Source: a bacterium
GTDB taxonomy: Bacteria; Patescibacteriota; Saccharimonadia; Saccharimonadales; UBA4665
Length of the DNA: 64,000 nucleotides
Reading direction: 5' to 3'
Assembly (NCBI GenBank): GCA_021803105.1
Contig: JAJZMC010000009.1
Location: 62,001-126,000 of the forward strand
Below are positions 37,658-47,664 of this stretch, piece after piece. Each line of letters begins with the position of its first letter. The first letter of the stretch is position 1. Both the position numbers and the translations under genes were made by a program. A model generated the notes under the pieces. That model was not told where the DNA came from and searched no databases. It was given only the letters and a program-made list of their open reading frames with translations.

Positions 37658-38845
37658 CTATTGACCGTGTTCTTCAATAGCTTCCAAAAGTTCATTTTCT
37701 AAATCTGTTTTTTTCTTTAATTTTGGCTGTTTTGCAAGATCTGCAGTATGAATATTTGTACTGTCGATTAATGGCACGCTTTCTTGTAGATCTGCTTTAA
37801 TAGTTTTTTTCTCGGCTATAATATCTAGTTCATAACCAGTTAATTTAGAGGCTAATCTAACATTTTGACCATTTTTACCAATAGCAATACTAAGTTGATC
37901 TTCTGCGACAATTACATTGGCTTTTTTATTATTAGACTCAATATTTACATCAATGACTTTAGTTGGACTTAAAGCATTTATAATAAACTGTTTAGGATCT
38001 TCATCCCATACAATAATGTCTATCTTTTCTTGATCACCAATTTCTGACATTACAGCATTAACCCGGGTTCCATGACCACCGACAAATGTACCGACTGGAT
38101 CAACTCCCTTAATATTACTAAAAACCGCTAGTTTAGTCCTAATGCCGGCCTCACGGGAAATACCCTTGATCTCAACAGCTCCATTTTCCATTTCTGGAAC
38201 TTCATTTTTGAATAATAACTGAATAAATTCTGGACAAGCACGACTTAAAATTAATTGTGGACCACGAAAACCCTTTTCAACATCTTTTAAATATACTTTC
38301 ACTCTTTGACCAGAATAATAATGCTCACCTATTATCTGTTCTGTTTTAGGCATAATACCTTGAATTCGACCTAAATCAATTCTAACTATATTATTTTCGA
38401 CTCTAGCTACGTTAGCATTTATAATCGTACCAATCTTATCTTCAAATTCTTCCATAATCATTTCGCGTTCTGTTTCTCGAATCTTCTGTAAAATTACTTG
38501 CTTAGCAGTTTGAGCAGCTACACGTCCAAAATTATCTACTTTTTCATGAACTTCGATAGTATCACCAATCTTAATATCTTTTTTCATCACCTGAGCATTT
38601 TTCAAATCAATCTCATATAGTTTATTGGTTATTTTAGCTACTACTTCTTTGGTTATATAAGCATCAACGTCACCATTATTTAAGTTCATATTAATTCTTA
38701 TTTCCTGCTCTCTATCACCATAATCTTTTTTATAAGCCGCGACTAATGCTTGTTCTACAATATTTTGAACAATATCCTCAGGCAAATTTTTCTCTTCAGC
38801 AATTGTTCTAATAGCTAAAGCTAGTTGTTTAATATCTAAATCCAT
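37658..38845 (-). CDS. nusA: Transcription termination/antitermination factor NusA
   Basis: NusA (395 aa) binds RNA polymerase and modulates pausing, termination and antitermination. The N-terminal polymerase-binding domain (1-125) is followed by an S1 domain (about 132-200, GTIINANVARVENNIVRIDL) and two KH domains, with the KH signature VGTFVGGHGTRVNAV (about 247-261) and the second KH GKNGQNVRLASKL. An acidic tail ends the protein. Alone on the minus strand, with no rimP or infB next to it. A hairpin plus U-run in the leader suggests control by attenuation. Confidence 0.95.
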   Translation of the reverse strand: MDLDIKQLALAIRTIAEEKNLPEDIVQNIVEQALVAAYKKDYGDREQEIRINMNLNNGDVDAYITKEVVAKITNKLYEIDLKNAQVMKKDIKIGDTIEVHEKVDNFGRVAAQTAKQVILQKIRETEREMIMEEFEDKIGTIINANVARVENNIVRIDLGRIQGIMPKTEQIIGEHYYSGQRVKVYLKDVEKGFRGPQLILSRACPEFIQLLFKNEVPEMENGAVEIKGISREAGIRTKLAVFSNIKGVDPVGTFVGGHGTRVNAVMSEIGDQEKIDIIVWDEDPKQFIINALSPTKVIDVNIESNNKKANVIVAEDQLSIAIGKNGQNVRLASKLTGYELDIIAEKKTIKADLQESVPLIDSTNIHTADLAKQPKLKKKTDLENELLEAIEEHGQ

Positions 38846-38882
38846 ATCAATCTCCTATCTCTTTTTTGGGTAAGTTTGCATT

Positions 38883-38908
38883 AAAAAATCCGACTCAATT
38901 GCCGGACT
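38883..38908 (-). terminator. Attenuator-like terminator in nusA leader
   Basis: On the minus strand AGTCCG (38908-38903) pairs with CGGATT (38892-38887; one G-T pair) over a 10-nt loop, and the T-run reaches 38883. It lies about 38 nt before the nusA ATG and starts about six bases after the predicted transcription start, so it would terminate nusA RNA early. Confidence 0.55.
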
Positions 38909-38920
38909 ATCTAATTAATT

Positions 38921-38949
38921 ATTCTATTTGTTTATCTCTTAAAAGTCAA
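38921..38949 (-). promoter_or_regulatory. Promoter of nusA
   Basis: TTGACT (38949-38944), 17 bp, TAGAAT (38926-38921). The predicted start is near 38914, immediately upstream of the leader hairpin. Confidence 0.7.
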
Positions 38950-38970
38950 TATTTACTTATTTTAAACTAC

Positions 38971-39000
38971 ACATTAATCATAGATAAGTGACATTAATCA
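38971..39000 (+). repeat. Direct repeats in the nusA/reductase intergenic region
   Basis: ACATTAATCA occurs at 38971-38980 and 38991-39000, exactly 20 bp apart, about two helical turns. The second copy sits in a GTGA-N6-TCAC palindrome (38988-39001). This is a candidate binding site for a regulator of the aldo/keto reductase or nusA. Confidence 0.4.
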
Positions 39001-39058
39001 CGTTAATTTGTGAATCCCATCAAATTCTGTATTTTTACTGAAGAGAAATTAATAACGT

Positions 39059-39088
39059 TTGAATTATTTCATTAAATAATATTATAAT
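39059..39088 (+). promoter_or_regulatory. Promoter of the aldo/keto reductase gene
   Basis: TTGAAT (39059-39064), 18 bp, perfect TATAAT (39083-39088). The predicted leader of about 23 nt contains a strong GAGAGGGGG Shine-Dalgarno. Confidence 0.75.
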
Positions 39089-39117
39089 CATACTAATGAT
39101 AAAGAGAGGGGGTTACA

Positions 39118-40092
<975 letters not shown>

Positions 40093-40117
40093 ATTTTATT
40101 TTGTTATATAAAAATAC

Positions 40118-40146
40118 ATGACTAAAGATCTATAGATTGTTACAAT
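40118..40146 (+). promoter_or_regulatory. Promoter of the M1 aminopeptidase gene
   Basis: ATGACT (40118-40123), 17 bp, TACAAT (40141-40146). The -10 ends six bases before ATG 40153, so transcription would start at or next to the A of the ATG: a leaderless mRNA. Confidence 0.7.
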
Positions 40147-40152
40147 AAATTG

Positions 40153-42735
40153 ATGCCAAATTATGTCAAACGTTTATACACTCAATTTAAGCCTGAAAAT
40201 TACAATCTAACTCTTACTGTAGATGATAAAAATCTTAAATTCAATGGTACAGTTATAATAACTGGTAATAAAGTTGATAAGCCGAGCAAACGTTTTGTCT
40301 TTCATCAAAAAGACTTAAAAATCATATCAGCAACTGTCCAAAAAGAAGACAAAAAACAGTTATTAAATATTCCGATTGTTCGTATTAATACACAAAACAG
40401 TTTAAATGAAGTGAGATTACACACTAAAGATCTAATATATTCCGGCCATTACATTATAAAAATAAACTTCGAAGGTAAAATTAATAATAATCTAGATGGA
40501 ATTTATCCTGGATATTTTAAAGACAAAAAAATTAAAAAAACGATCATAGCTACACAATTTGAAAGTCATCATGCTAGACAAGCTTTTCCATGTATTGATG
40601 AACCAGAAGCTAAAGCTACATTTGATTTATCTTTAATAACTAATAAAGCATATACCGTACTAGCCAATACTCCGATTTTAACTTCAAAAAATAATAAAAA
40701 CCTTCAAACAGTTAGGTTTGAAACAACTCCGCCAATGAGCACCTACCTACTAGCTTTCGTAATTGGAGAATTAGAATATCTAGAAACAATAACTAAAAAT
40801 AAAATTACCATTAGATCTTATAGCACACCCGATAAAGTGCAGCTTACTAAATTCAGCATTAAAGTAGCTCAACAAATATTAGACTTTTTCAGTGATTATT
40901 TTCAAATAGATTACCCTTTAAAAAAGCTTGACTTAGTTGCATTACCAGATTTTAGCTCAGGCGCTATGGAAAACTGGGGATTAATTACATTCCGTGAAAT
41001 CTGTTTGCTTACCGATGAAAAAGATAACAAAATTGATTCTATGCAACAAATTGCTTTAGTTATAGCTCACGAAATTTCACACCAATGGTTTGGTAATTTA
41101 ATAACTATGAAGTGGTGGAATGATTTATGGCTAAACGAAAGCTTTGCTAATTTAATGGAATATAGAGCTTGTGATGCTATCTATCCCGAGTGGAATATTT
41201 GGGAACAATTTATAAACAACGAAATCAGTACTGCTAAAAGAAGAGACTCCCTAACTAATGTACAGCCTGTAAGAACTACTGTTAAACACCCCGATGAAAT
41301 AGGTACTTTATTCGACCCATCAATAGTTTATGCGAAAGGTGGCTCTGTTTTATATATGCTAATGAATTATCTAGGTGAAGATAATTTTAAAAATAGTTTA
41401 AACCTTTATTTTAATCGTTATAAATATTCAAACACTACGGCTAACGATTTATGGAATACTATGAGTGAAGTTAGTAAAATAAACATTAATAATTTCATGA
41501 ATAACTGGATTAATGTCCCTGGTTACCCAATCGTAACAATCGACTGGCAACCATTTAAACCGAGAGCTACTATTAGCCAAACAAGATTCACTATCGATAA
41601 CATAGAAAATAAAACAGTCAATGATGCAATTTGGCATGTTCCTCTTTTTCCTAACCGTACAATAAAGCCTGATTTACTGACTAAAAAATCTAAAAATATT
41701 TTTGTTACTACAAAAAATGATAAAACACCATTATTACTAAACTATTTAGGACAATCCTATTTTCTACCATATTATAAAAATCAGGATCATCTATCATTAA
41801 TCAAAAATAATATAAAATCTTATAGTACAATAACTAGATTTTTATTGTTAAATAACTACAATCTTCTTCAAAGAAATAAACTATGTAAGTTAAGTGAAGT
41901 ATTAAATTTAATACATGGTTATTCTAAAGAAAATGATGATAATGTTTGGTCCAATATTACAGCCATATTTTATGAGGCAAAACGTTTAACGGAAGATGAT
42001 GCAGTTTTTAAAAACAAATTAAATTTGCTAATTAGTAATTTCTTAACACCCTTAATTAATCAGATAGGTTTTGATAGTAATCCAACCGAAACCTCAAAAT
42101 ATATTAGACTAAAAAGCTTCATTTTATCCTTAGCAGCGTCAGTTGACCATCCAACTGTATTATTAGAAGCAAAAAAACGTTTCAAAAATTTCAAAAATCC
42201 AATAGATATTAATCCAAATATTAGAAACATAGTCTACTATGTGGCTATTAAAGACAATGCTAACTTTAATAAACTATTAAAGTTACACAACGAATTAACA
42301 ATATCGGATGAAAAAGAAGAAATAGCTGCCGCTTTATCTTCTACAAAAGATTTAGATAAAATTAAAATATTATTAGACTTATTAAAAACTGACAACGTAA
42401 AAACACAAGATTTAATTCATTTTTTTAGTTATCTTTTCAGGAATTATTATGCTAGAAAAATAACCTGGGAATGGATGAAAAAAAATTGGTCGTATCTCGA
42501 AATTACTTATAAATCGGATAAAAGTTTTGGTCTTTTTGCTAGAATTGTTGCCAATGTATTTAGTCACCAGGAAGAACTTATAGAATACAAAAAATTCTTT
42601 AATTCAAAAACTGATCAACCCGCGCTTAAGCGTGATATACTTCTTGGCATTGCTGAAATTGAAAGTAAAATAACCTGGCGAAATTCCAATAAAGATGACT
42701 TGAAAAAATGGCTTGAAAAAACCAAGTCAATTTAA
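40153..42735 (+). CDS. M1 family aminopeptidase
   Basis: A zinc aminopeptidase (860 aa) of the aminopeptidase N type that removes N-terminal residues from peptides. The exopeptidase motif SSGAMENWG (about 268-276), the zinc site HEISHQW (about 306-312) and the third ligand in WLNESFA (about 327-333) are intact; an ERAP1-like C-terminal domain follows. There is no signal peptide, so it acts in the cytosol, consistent with salvage of amino acids from peptides. TTG 40150 is adjacent to ATG 40153; I chose the ATG from promoter spacing. The 3' end overlaps convergent rnhB by 9 nt. Confidence 0.95.
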   Translation: MPNYVKRLYTQFKPENYNLTLTVDDKNLKFNGTVIITGNKVDKPSKRFVFHQKDLKIISATVQKEDKKQLLNIPIVRINTQNSLNEVRLHTKDLIYSGHYIIKINFEGKINNNLDGIYPGYFKDKKIKKTIIATQFESHHARQAFPCIDEPEAKATFDLSLITNKAYTVLANTPILTSKNNKNLQTVRFETTPPMSTYLLAFVIGELEYLETITKNKITIRSYSTPDKVQLTKFSIKVAQQILDFFSDYFQIDYPLKKLDLVALPDFSSGAMENWGLITFREICLLTDEKDNKIDSMQQIALVIAHEISHQWFGNLITMKWWNDLWLNESFANLMEYRACDAIYPEWNIWEQFINNEISTAKRRDSLTNVQPVRTTVKHPDEIGTLFDPSIVYAKGGSVLYMLMNYLGEDNFKNSLNLYFNRYKYSNTTANDLWNTMSEVSKININNFMNNWINVPGYPIVTIDWQPFKPRATISQTRFTIDNIENKTVNDAIWHVPLFPNRTIKPDLLTKKSKNIFVTTKNDKTPLLLNYLGQSYFLPYYKNQDHLSLIKNNIKSYSTITRFLLLNNYNLLQRNKLCKLSEVLNLIHGYSKENDDNVWSNITAIFYEAKRLTEDDAVFKNKLNLLISNFLTPLINQIGFDSNPTETSKYIRLKSFILSLAASVDHPTVLLEAKKRFKNFKNPIDINPNIRNIVYYVAIKDNANFNKLLKLHNELTISDEKEEIAAALSSTKDLDKIKILLDLLKTDNVKTQDLIHFFSYLFRNYYARKITWEWMKKNWSYLEITYKSDKSFGLFARIVANVFSHQEELIEYKKFFNSKTDQPALKRDILLGIAEIESKITWRNSNKDDLKKWLEKTKSI

Positions 42736-43296
42736 ATAATCTTTCATTGGTTTAAAGGAAAGCCGATGTATTTTAGAAATACCGTACTGATTAATAGCAG
42801 CTAAATGCGCACTAGTACCATAGCCAAAATTTTGATTAAAACCATACAAAGGATAAATTTTAGCATATTTAATCATTAAACTATCACGATATACCTTAGC
42901 TACAATACTAGCTGCCATAACTTCAGCAATCTTATCATCGGCTTTAATTAAAGTAATAACTTTTTTATTATCTGGCAAAAAATTAAAATTACCATCTATA
43001 ATAACTTGATGATAAAAGTCCACCTTAAGGTTTCTTAGTGCTTGATTCATTGCAACCGAGATTGCTTGAGTTAAACCAAATTTATCGATAAATTTATTTG
43101 ATACTAAACCAATGCCAATAGCAGAGGCTACCTCCCTAATTTCTTTGTTAAGTTTTAAACGCATTGAAAATGATAATTTTTTTGAATCTCTTAAACCCTT
43201 AGGAACACTATTCAGAATTACGGCTCCAACTATAAGTGGACCGGCTAACGAACCGCGACTTACTTCATCAATACCAACAATTATTTTCGAAGACAT
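42727..43296 (-). CDS. rnhB: Ribonuclease HII
   Basis: RNase HII (189 aa) incises DNA 5' of embedded ribonucleotides and processes RNA-DNA hybrids. The N-terminal GIDEVSRGSLAGP motif carries the catalytic Asp and Glu (canonical GxDEAGRG, here DEVSRG), with LRDSKKLS, VIIDGN and DDKIAEVMAASIVAKV supplying the remaining acidic residues. It lies 49 bp after rplS on the same strand, a pairing common in bacteria. It ends in TGA, overlapping the peptidase stop region of the opposite strand. Confidence 0.95.
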   Translation of the reverse strand: MSSKIIVGIDEVSRGSLAGPLIVGAVILNSVPKGLRDSKKLSFSMRLKLNKEIREVASAIGIGLVSNKFIDKFGLTQAISVAMNQALRNLKVDFYHQVIIDGNFNFLPDNKKVITLIKADDKIAEVMAASIVAKVYRDSLMIKYAKIYPLYGFNQNFGYGTSAHLAAINQYGISKIHRLSFKPMKDYLN

Positions 43297-43345
43297 TATT
43301 AATAAACATCATAACCCAACCTATCTAAATCATCCAGTTCTATAG

Positions 43346-43744
43346 TTAATTATCAGAAGGCAGTGTTTTTGTACTATTAGCTACAATTTTATCGAAATCA
43401 ACTGATACTAACCTAGCGGCTTTACCAGTACGTTGACGCATATATGATAAATAATTTCTTCTAACTTTAGATCGTCTTAAAATTTCAATTTTAGTTATTA
43501 AAGGACTGTTAACCAAAAAACTTTTCTCAACACCTACTCCACTAGCAATTCTTCTCACTGTTACTCTAAAGAGATGAGATGACGGTTTATCGGTTCTAAT
43601 AACTAAACCTTGAAAAATTTGAACTCTTTCTTTGGTGCCTTCTTTAATCTTTTGATGTATCTTTACAGTATCACCACTCTTAACCTGTAAATTACTTTCA
43701 GGATTAATAAATTTTTTAGTTATTTCGTTTACTAACTGTGACAT
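43346..43744 (-). CDS. rplS: 50S ribosomal protein L19
   Basis: L19 (132 aa) sits at the 30S-50S interface. The GDTVKIHQKIKEGTKERVQI and FQGLVIRTDK blocks and the C-terminal RRSKVRRNYLSYMRQRTGKAAR are characteristic. The promoter TATAAT ends 10 bases before the ATG and there is no Shine-Dalgarno, so a very highly expressed ribosomal gene appears to be leaderless here. Divergent from the malic enzyme gene, with which it shares a 65-bp promoter region. Confidence 0.97.
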   Translation of the reverse strand: MSQLVNEITKKFINPESNLQVKSGDTVKIHQKIKEGTKERVQIFQGLVIRTDKPSSHLFRVTVRRIASGVGVEKSFLVNSPLITKIEILRRSKVRRNYLSYMRQRTGKAARLVSVDFDKIVANSTKTLPSDN

Positions 43745-43754
43745 ATAGACTGCA

Positions 43755-43783
43755 ATTATATCTTAAAAATATCTTTGATGCAA
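43755..43783 (-). promoter_or_regulatory. Promoter of rplS
   Basis: TTGCAT (43783-43778), 17 bp, perfect TATAAT (43760-43755). The start would fall about three bases before the ATG at 43744. The -35 overlaps that of the divergent malic enzyme promoter within TTTGATGCAAA. Confidence 0.75.
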
Positions 43784-43803
43784 ACAGATTTCAATGATAG
43801 TAT
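43775..43803 (+). promoter_or_regulatory. Promoter of the malic enzyme gene
   Basis: TTGATG (43775-43780), 17 bp, TAGTAT (43798-43803). The predicted start is on or next to the ATG at 43810. Its -35 overlaps three bases of the rplS -35 on the other strand. Confidence 0.6.
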
Positions 43804-43809
43804 ATATCA

Positions 43810-44949
43810 ATGACAGATTATAAACAGAATGCTCTAAAATTACACAAACAATTAAAAGGTAAGATCAGTATTAACCTTAAAGGTAAACTAGATTCAGTCG
43901 AAGCACTGAGTACTTACTACACGCCAGGCGTAGGAGCAGTAAGTGATTATTTGGCTCAACATCCCAACGCCGGTAAACTTTATACTTGGACTAATAATTT
44001 AGTGGCTGTCATTTCAGACGGTTCAGCTGTTTTAGGTCTTGGAGATATTGGTCCAACAGCTTCACTTCCAGTTATGGAGGGTAAGTGTATGCTGTTCAAA
44101 CATTTTGCTGGAATTGACGCAATCCCGATTGTTTTAAATGTTCATTCTGAAGAAGAAATTATCAATACAGTTCAAGCTCTAGCACCAAGTTTTGGTGGCA
44201 TCAACCTTGAAGACATTGCCGCTCCAAAATGTTTTGCAATTGAAGAAAAATTAAAAAAAATACTTAACATTCCAATTATGCATGACGATCAACACGGTAC
44301 TGCAATTGTTGTTTTGGCAGGATTAATTAATGCCTGTAAAGTTGCTAATAAAAATCTTGCTAAAACCAAAATAGTTTTAGTAGGTGCCGGAGCAGCCGGT
44401 GTTGCAATTGCAAAATTATTATACGAGTTTGCCCCAACAATCGATTTAATCCTAGTAGATTCAATCGGCATTATAAATAAAACCCGATCAGACTTAAATG
44501 ATACTAAAAAAACTCTCTTAAAAATTACTAACAAAAATAACTTATCCGGGTCTTTAACAGATGCACTTATTGGTGCTGATATTTTTATTGGAGTCTCAAA
44601 AGCTAATCTTTTAACCGAAAAAATGATAAAACTCATGAATAATAAATCGATAATATTTGCTCTGGCAAATCCAGATCCAGAAATAATTCCAACTATAGCT
44701 AAAAAAGCCGGTGCTTTTATTGTCGCAACCGGTCGTAGTGATTATCCTAATCAAATTAATAATGTTTTAGCGTTTCCTGGAATTTTTCGAGGAGCCTTAG
44801 ATAATAATGTTAAAAAAATTACTACACAGCATAAATTAAAAACGGCACAAGCAATTGCAGATTTAGTAAACGAACCATCCGTAGAGAATATCATACCCTC
44901 TGTATTTAATAATCAATTAGTACCAACTATTTCCAGACTAATAATCTAA
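43810..44949 (+). CDS. NAD-dependent malic enzyme
   Basis: The enzyme (379 aa) decarboxylates malate oxidatively to pyruvate. The short form without the phosphotransacetylase domain. Catalytic Tyr and Lys lie in STYYTPGVG (about 35-43) and [11 protein letters not shown] (about 87-97); the metal-binding acid residues are in [14 protein letters not shown] and HDDQHGTA; the nucleotide-binding glycines are in [16 protein letters not shown]. With few other central enzymes nearby it may link C4 acids to pyruvate and NADH or NADPH supply. Leaderless start predicted. The 3' end overlaps the convergent pilus ATPase gene by 12 nt. Confidence 0.95.
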   Translation: MTDYKQNALKLHKQLKGKISINLKGKLDSVEALSTYYTPGVGAVSDYLAQHPNAGKLYTWTNNLVAVISDGSAVLGLGDIGPTASLPVMEGKCMLFKHFAGIDAIPIVLNVHSEEEIINTVQALAPSFGGINLEDIAAPKCFAIEEKLKKILNIPIMHDDQHGTAIVVLAGLINACKVANKNLAKTKIVLVGAGAAGVAIAKLLYEFAPTIDLILVDSIGIINKTRSDLNDTKKTLLKITNKNNLSGSLTDALIGADIFIGVSKANLLTEKMIKLMNNKSIIFALANPDPEIIPTIAKKAGAFIVATGRSDYPNQINNVLAFPGIFRGALDNNVKKITTQHKLKTAQAIADLVNEPSVENIIPSVFNNQLVPTISRLII

Positions 44950-46557
44950 TACTCGACTTACTTCTTCGATTGTGGTTTCACCAGCTAAAATTTTTAAGGT
45001 AGCATCTGCTAACATACTTATAATATTACTCTCACTGGCAGCTGTCTCAATTTGTTCAGTTGAAATAACGGACAGTTGACTATTATTAGTAACAACTTGT
45101 TTAATTTTATCAGTCATTAAATATTGCTCTCGAATGGCAATTTGACCTTTATAGCCATATGGATTATCATCAGTTGGTTTTGCTCGATATAATATAGTGT
45201 CGTGAGAGATGACCGGTTTTTCAATATTAGAGGGTAAAGTTTTTATCAAACGATTTAATATTTCAATCTCTTCAAGAGTAGGATGATATGATTCTTTGGT
45301 ATTATCATCGAGTTTTCTAACTAATCTTTGAGCCATAATTAAACGAATAGCAGAAATAAATAATGGATTTTTACCAATTATTGAACTTAGCCTAGTAAGA
45401 GCAGCAGAAGCCGAAGCAGCATGAAAAGTCGCAAGTACAAGATGACCAGTTAGAGCGGCTTGTAAAGCTGTACGAGCTGTGTCTTCGTCTCTAATTTCTC
45501 CAATCATTATAATATCTGGATCTAATCTTAAGACAGCCCTTAATTGACTAGAGAAATTATCATTTTTCCCAGAAGGATCAGATATGACAGAAATCTGTGA
45601 AATACCATGAAACTGATATTCTACTGGGTCCTCAATTGTTATAATTTTTCTTTGTTCATTGTTTAGTGAATTTAACATTGAATACAATGTTGTAGTTTTA
45701 CCAGAACCAGTAGGCCCAACTATTAGCACTAAACCACTAGGTTTAGCTATAATACCATCAACAACACGTCTTTCGTCTGACGATAAGCCCAATTTATCCA
45801 AATTATACATATCCTGGTACATATTAAATAATCTCATCACAATATCCATACCATTTACTGTAACAACCGTTTCAACTCTCACATTTACATCAACTTTAGT
45901 CTGATCAGCCATTAAAACCTTTTGAGCAATATGACCTTGTTGAGGATTAATCGAGGCTGTAGAAATATTAGCTGCACTAGCAATAGCCGACACCAGAATA
46001 CGATACTTATCAAATGTCATTTTGGCTATCAAATGTAATACACCATCAATCCTAAATCTAATTTGAACTTCATTATCTGTTTCAGTTTCAACATGAATAT
46101 CTGAAGCATTTAACCGATGCGCTTGTGATACTAAATAAGCTAACATATCAGTTGAATTAACTTGAGACAGTATTTTAGAAATTTCATTAATACTATCTTT
46201 TTGAGTATCATTTTTAATAGTAATATCCTGATAAACAACTTGTTTAGGTGGATCATATAATTTCATATAATCACGATAGCCCGTATCTGAAATGATAGCG
46301 AAACTTACTCGTTGATCTAAAAATCTTGCTTTAATATTTTTTAAAGTATTCTGAGATGTAATTGTCGTAATACCAAACAAAATATTACTATCTGAAGACA
46401 TTAAAGGTACAATCTTATCACGATACATTTCATCAATAGACAATATACTTTTAAAAAGTTGTTTAGTAGTTTTGTATGTGTCAAAATAATCAAAACCTAA
46501 AACTCTAGCACGTCTTAAAGTAGATTGTTCTTCATCGTACCTAGCATCTTGACTCAT
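44938..46557 (-). CDS. pilB: Type IV pilus assembly ATPase, PilB/GspE family
   Basis: A cytoplasmic secretion-type ATPase (539 aa) that powers pilus extension. The N-terminal domain (1-110) precedes the ATPase: Walker A GPTGSGKTT (about 281-289), Asp box ITIEDPVEYQ, Walker B IIMIGEIRDEDTA, and His box GHLVLATFHA. The usual C-terminal tetracysteine zinc motif is absent (RLVRKLDDNTKE and KPTDDNPYGYKGQIAI at the expected sites). A TATAAT ends eight bases before the ATG without a Shine-Dalgarno. No other pilus gene is adjacent; pilin and platform genes must be elsewhere. Confidence 0.93.
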   Translation of the reverse strand: MSQDARYDEEQSTLRRARVLGFDYFDTYKTTKQLFKSILSIDEMYRDKIVPLMSSDSNILFGITTITSQNTLKNIKARFLDQRVSFAIISDTGYRDYMKLYDPPKQVVYQDITIKNDTQKDSINEISKILSQVNSTDMLAYLVSQAHRLNASDIHVETETDNEVQIRFRIDGVLHLIAKMTFDKYRILVSAIASAANISTASINPQQGHIAQKVLMADQTKVDVNVRVETVVTVNGMDIVMRLFNMYQDMYNLDKLGLSSDERRVVDGIIAKPSGLVLIVGPTGSGKTTTLYSMLNSLNNEQRKIITIEDPVEYQFHGISQISVISDPSGKNDNFSSQLRAVLRLDPDIIMIGEIRDEDTARTALQAALTGHLVLATFHAASASAALTRLSSIIGKNPLFISAIRLIMAQRLVRKLDDNTKESYHPTLEEIEILNRLIKTLPSNIEKPVISHDTILYRAKPTDDNPYGYKGQIAIREQYLMTDKIKQVVTNNSQLSVISTEQIETAASESNIISMLADATLKILAGETTIEEVSRVLDY

Positions 46558-46565
46558 AGTAACCT

Positions 46566-46594
46566 ATTATAGTTGCTTATGCTTGAAATATAAA
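46566..46594 (-). promoter_or_regulatory. Promoter of pilB
   Basis: TTTATA (46594-46589), 17 bp, perfect TATAAT (46571-46566). The -10 ends eight bases before the ATG, predicting a leaderless mRNA. Confidence 0.65.
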
Positions 46595-46633
46595 ATATTG
46601 TTCCGTAAAATCATAATAGAAAATACATATTAT

Positions 46634-47134
46634 ATGTCAGAAATTATTATTATTGCTCATAACATCAGAAGTACTTATAATATTGGTTCTATATTTCGGA
46701 CAGCTGACGGATTAGGAATTAATAAAATATATCTAACAGGTTATACGCCCTATCCATTAATCTTAAACGATGAACGTTTACCACATTTATCAGCAAAAAT
46801 AACTCGTGCTATCACTAAAACTGCACTAGGAGCCGAGAAATCAGTTAAATTTGAACATCATAGTAATATCACCGAATTAATTAAACAATTAAAAAGAAAC
46901 AATTATAAAATTTTAGCTCTGGAACAAGATAAAAATAGCCTTAATATTATTTCCTACCACCCACCACAAAAAATTGCTCTAATCATCGGTCGAGAAGTTG
47001 AAGGAATTGAACCTGAACTTTTAAAACTCGCCGACGATATTATTGCCATACCAATGTTGGGTCAAAAAGAATCATTTAACGTGTCTCAAGCTACAGCTAT
47101 TGCTCTTTACCACCTAAAGTACTACCCTTCTTAA
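46634..47134 (+). CDS. SpoU/TrmH-family RNA 2'-O-methyltransferase
   Basis: A SPOUT-class ribose methyltransferase of 166 aa acting on tRNA or rRNA. Motif 1 NIRSTYNIGSIFRTADG (about 9-25), motif 2 IALIIGREVEGIEPELL and motif 3 IPMLGQKESFNVSQATAIAL, which forms the SAM-binding knot, are all intact. It is the catalytic domain alone. A TTG-initiated frame from 46583 would add 17 residues, but the family domain begins right at MSEIIIIAHN, so ATG 46634 is preferred. Divergent from pilB. Confidence 0.9.
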   Translation: MSEIIIIAHNIRSTYNIGSIFRTADGLGINKIYLTGYTPYPLILNDERLPHLSAKITRAITKTALGAEKSVKFEHHSNITELIKQLKRNNYKILALEQDKNSLNIISYHPPQKIALIIGREVEGIEPELLKLADDIIAIPMLGQKESFNVSQATAIALYHLKYYPS

Positions 47135-47164
47135 AAACATGATAAAATAATTTATAGGTAAATC

Positions 47165-47611
47165 ATGACTCTACAAAAACAAATTAAAAAAAGTAAACCC
47201 AACTATAGTTTTCATTATAAACAAATTAAACATGGTAAATCTCATCATTATATTAAACCGTATTTACCATACTTACCTATCGTATTAATATCAGTACTTG
47301 GTTTTAGCCTATCGTCATACATATCATCTAGAAGCTATACATTAACAAACAAAGCTTATTTGACGGCCAACCAAATTGGCGTTAGTAATCAAATAATATT
47401 TAGTTTAATCAAATTAAAGCATAATAATTTGATTATGGATACCATAATCTTTCTAAGTCTTATTTTGATAATTATATTTTTATTAAGACATATGATATTT
47501 TTAAAAAAAATAATAATTGATGGTGAAAAAATTCTATTAAAAAACACCTGGCTAGACATTTTCATTATTCTTATTTTAATTAGTAGTTTTATTATATTAA
47601 AATTAAAATAA
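47165..47611 (+). CDS. Small membrane protein
   Basis: I do not recognise this 148-residue protein. It has a very basic cytoplasmic N-terminus (about 1-35) and three hydrophobic helices (about 36-55, 91-108 and 128-146) with a short polar loop between the first two. Lys, Ile and Leu dominate. AGGT stands five bases before the ATG and TAAAAT lies a little further up. It lies 30 bp downstream of the methyltransferase gene, so it may be co-transcribed. A structural or envelope role is possible but unsupported. Confidence 0.6.
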   Translation: MTLQKQIKKSKPNYSFHYKQIKHGKSHHYIKPYLPYLPIVLISVLGFSLSSYISSRSYTLTNKAYLTANQIGVSNQIIFSLIKLKHNNLIMDTIIFLSLILIIIFLLRHMIFLKKIIIDGEKILLKNTWLDIFIILILISSFIILKLK

Positions 47612-47664
47612 AATGATCAGATAATAAATTAGACAATCCACTAATTAGATGCTGCCATATTGTA

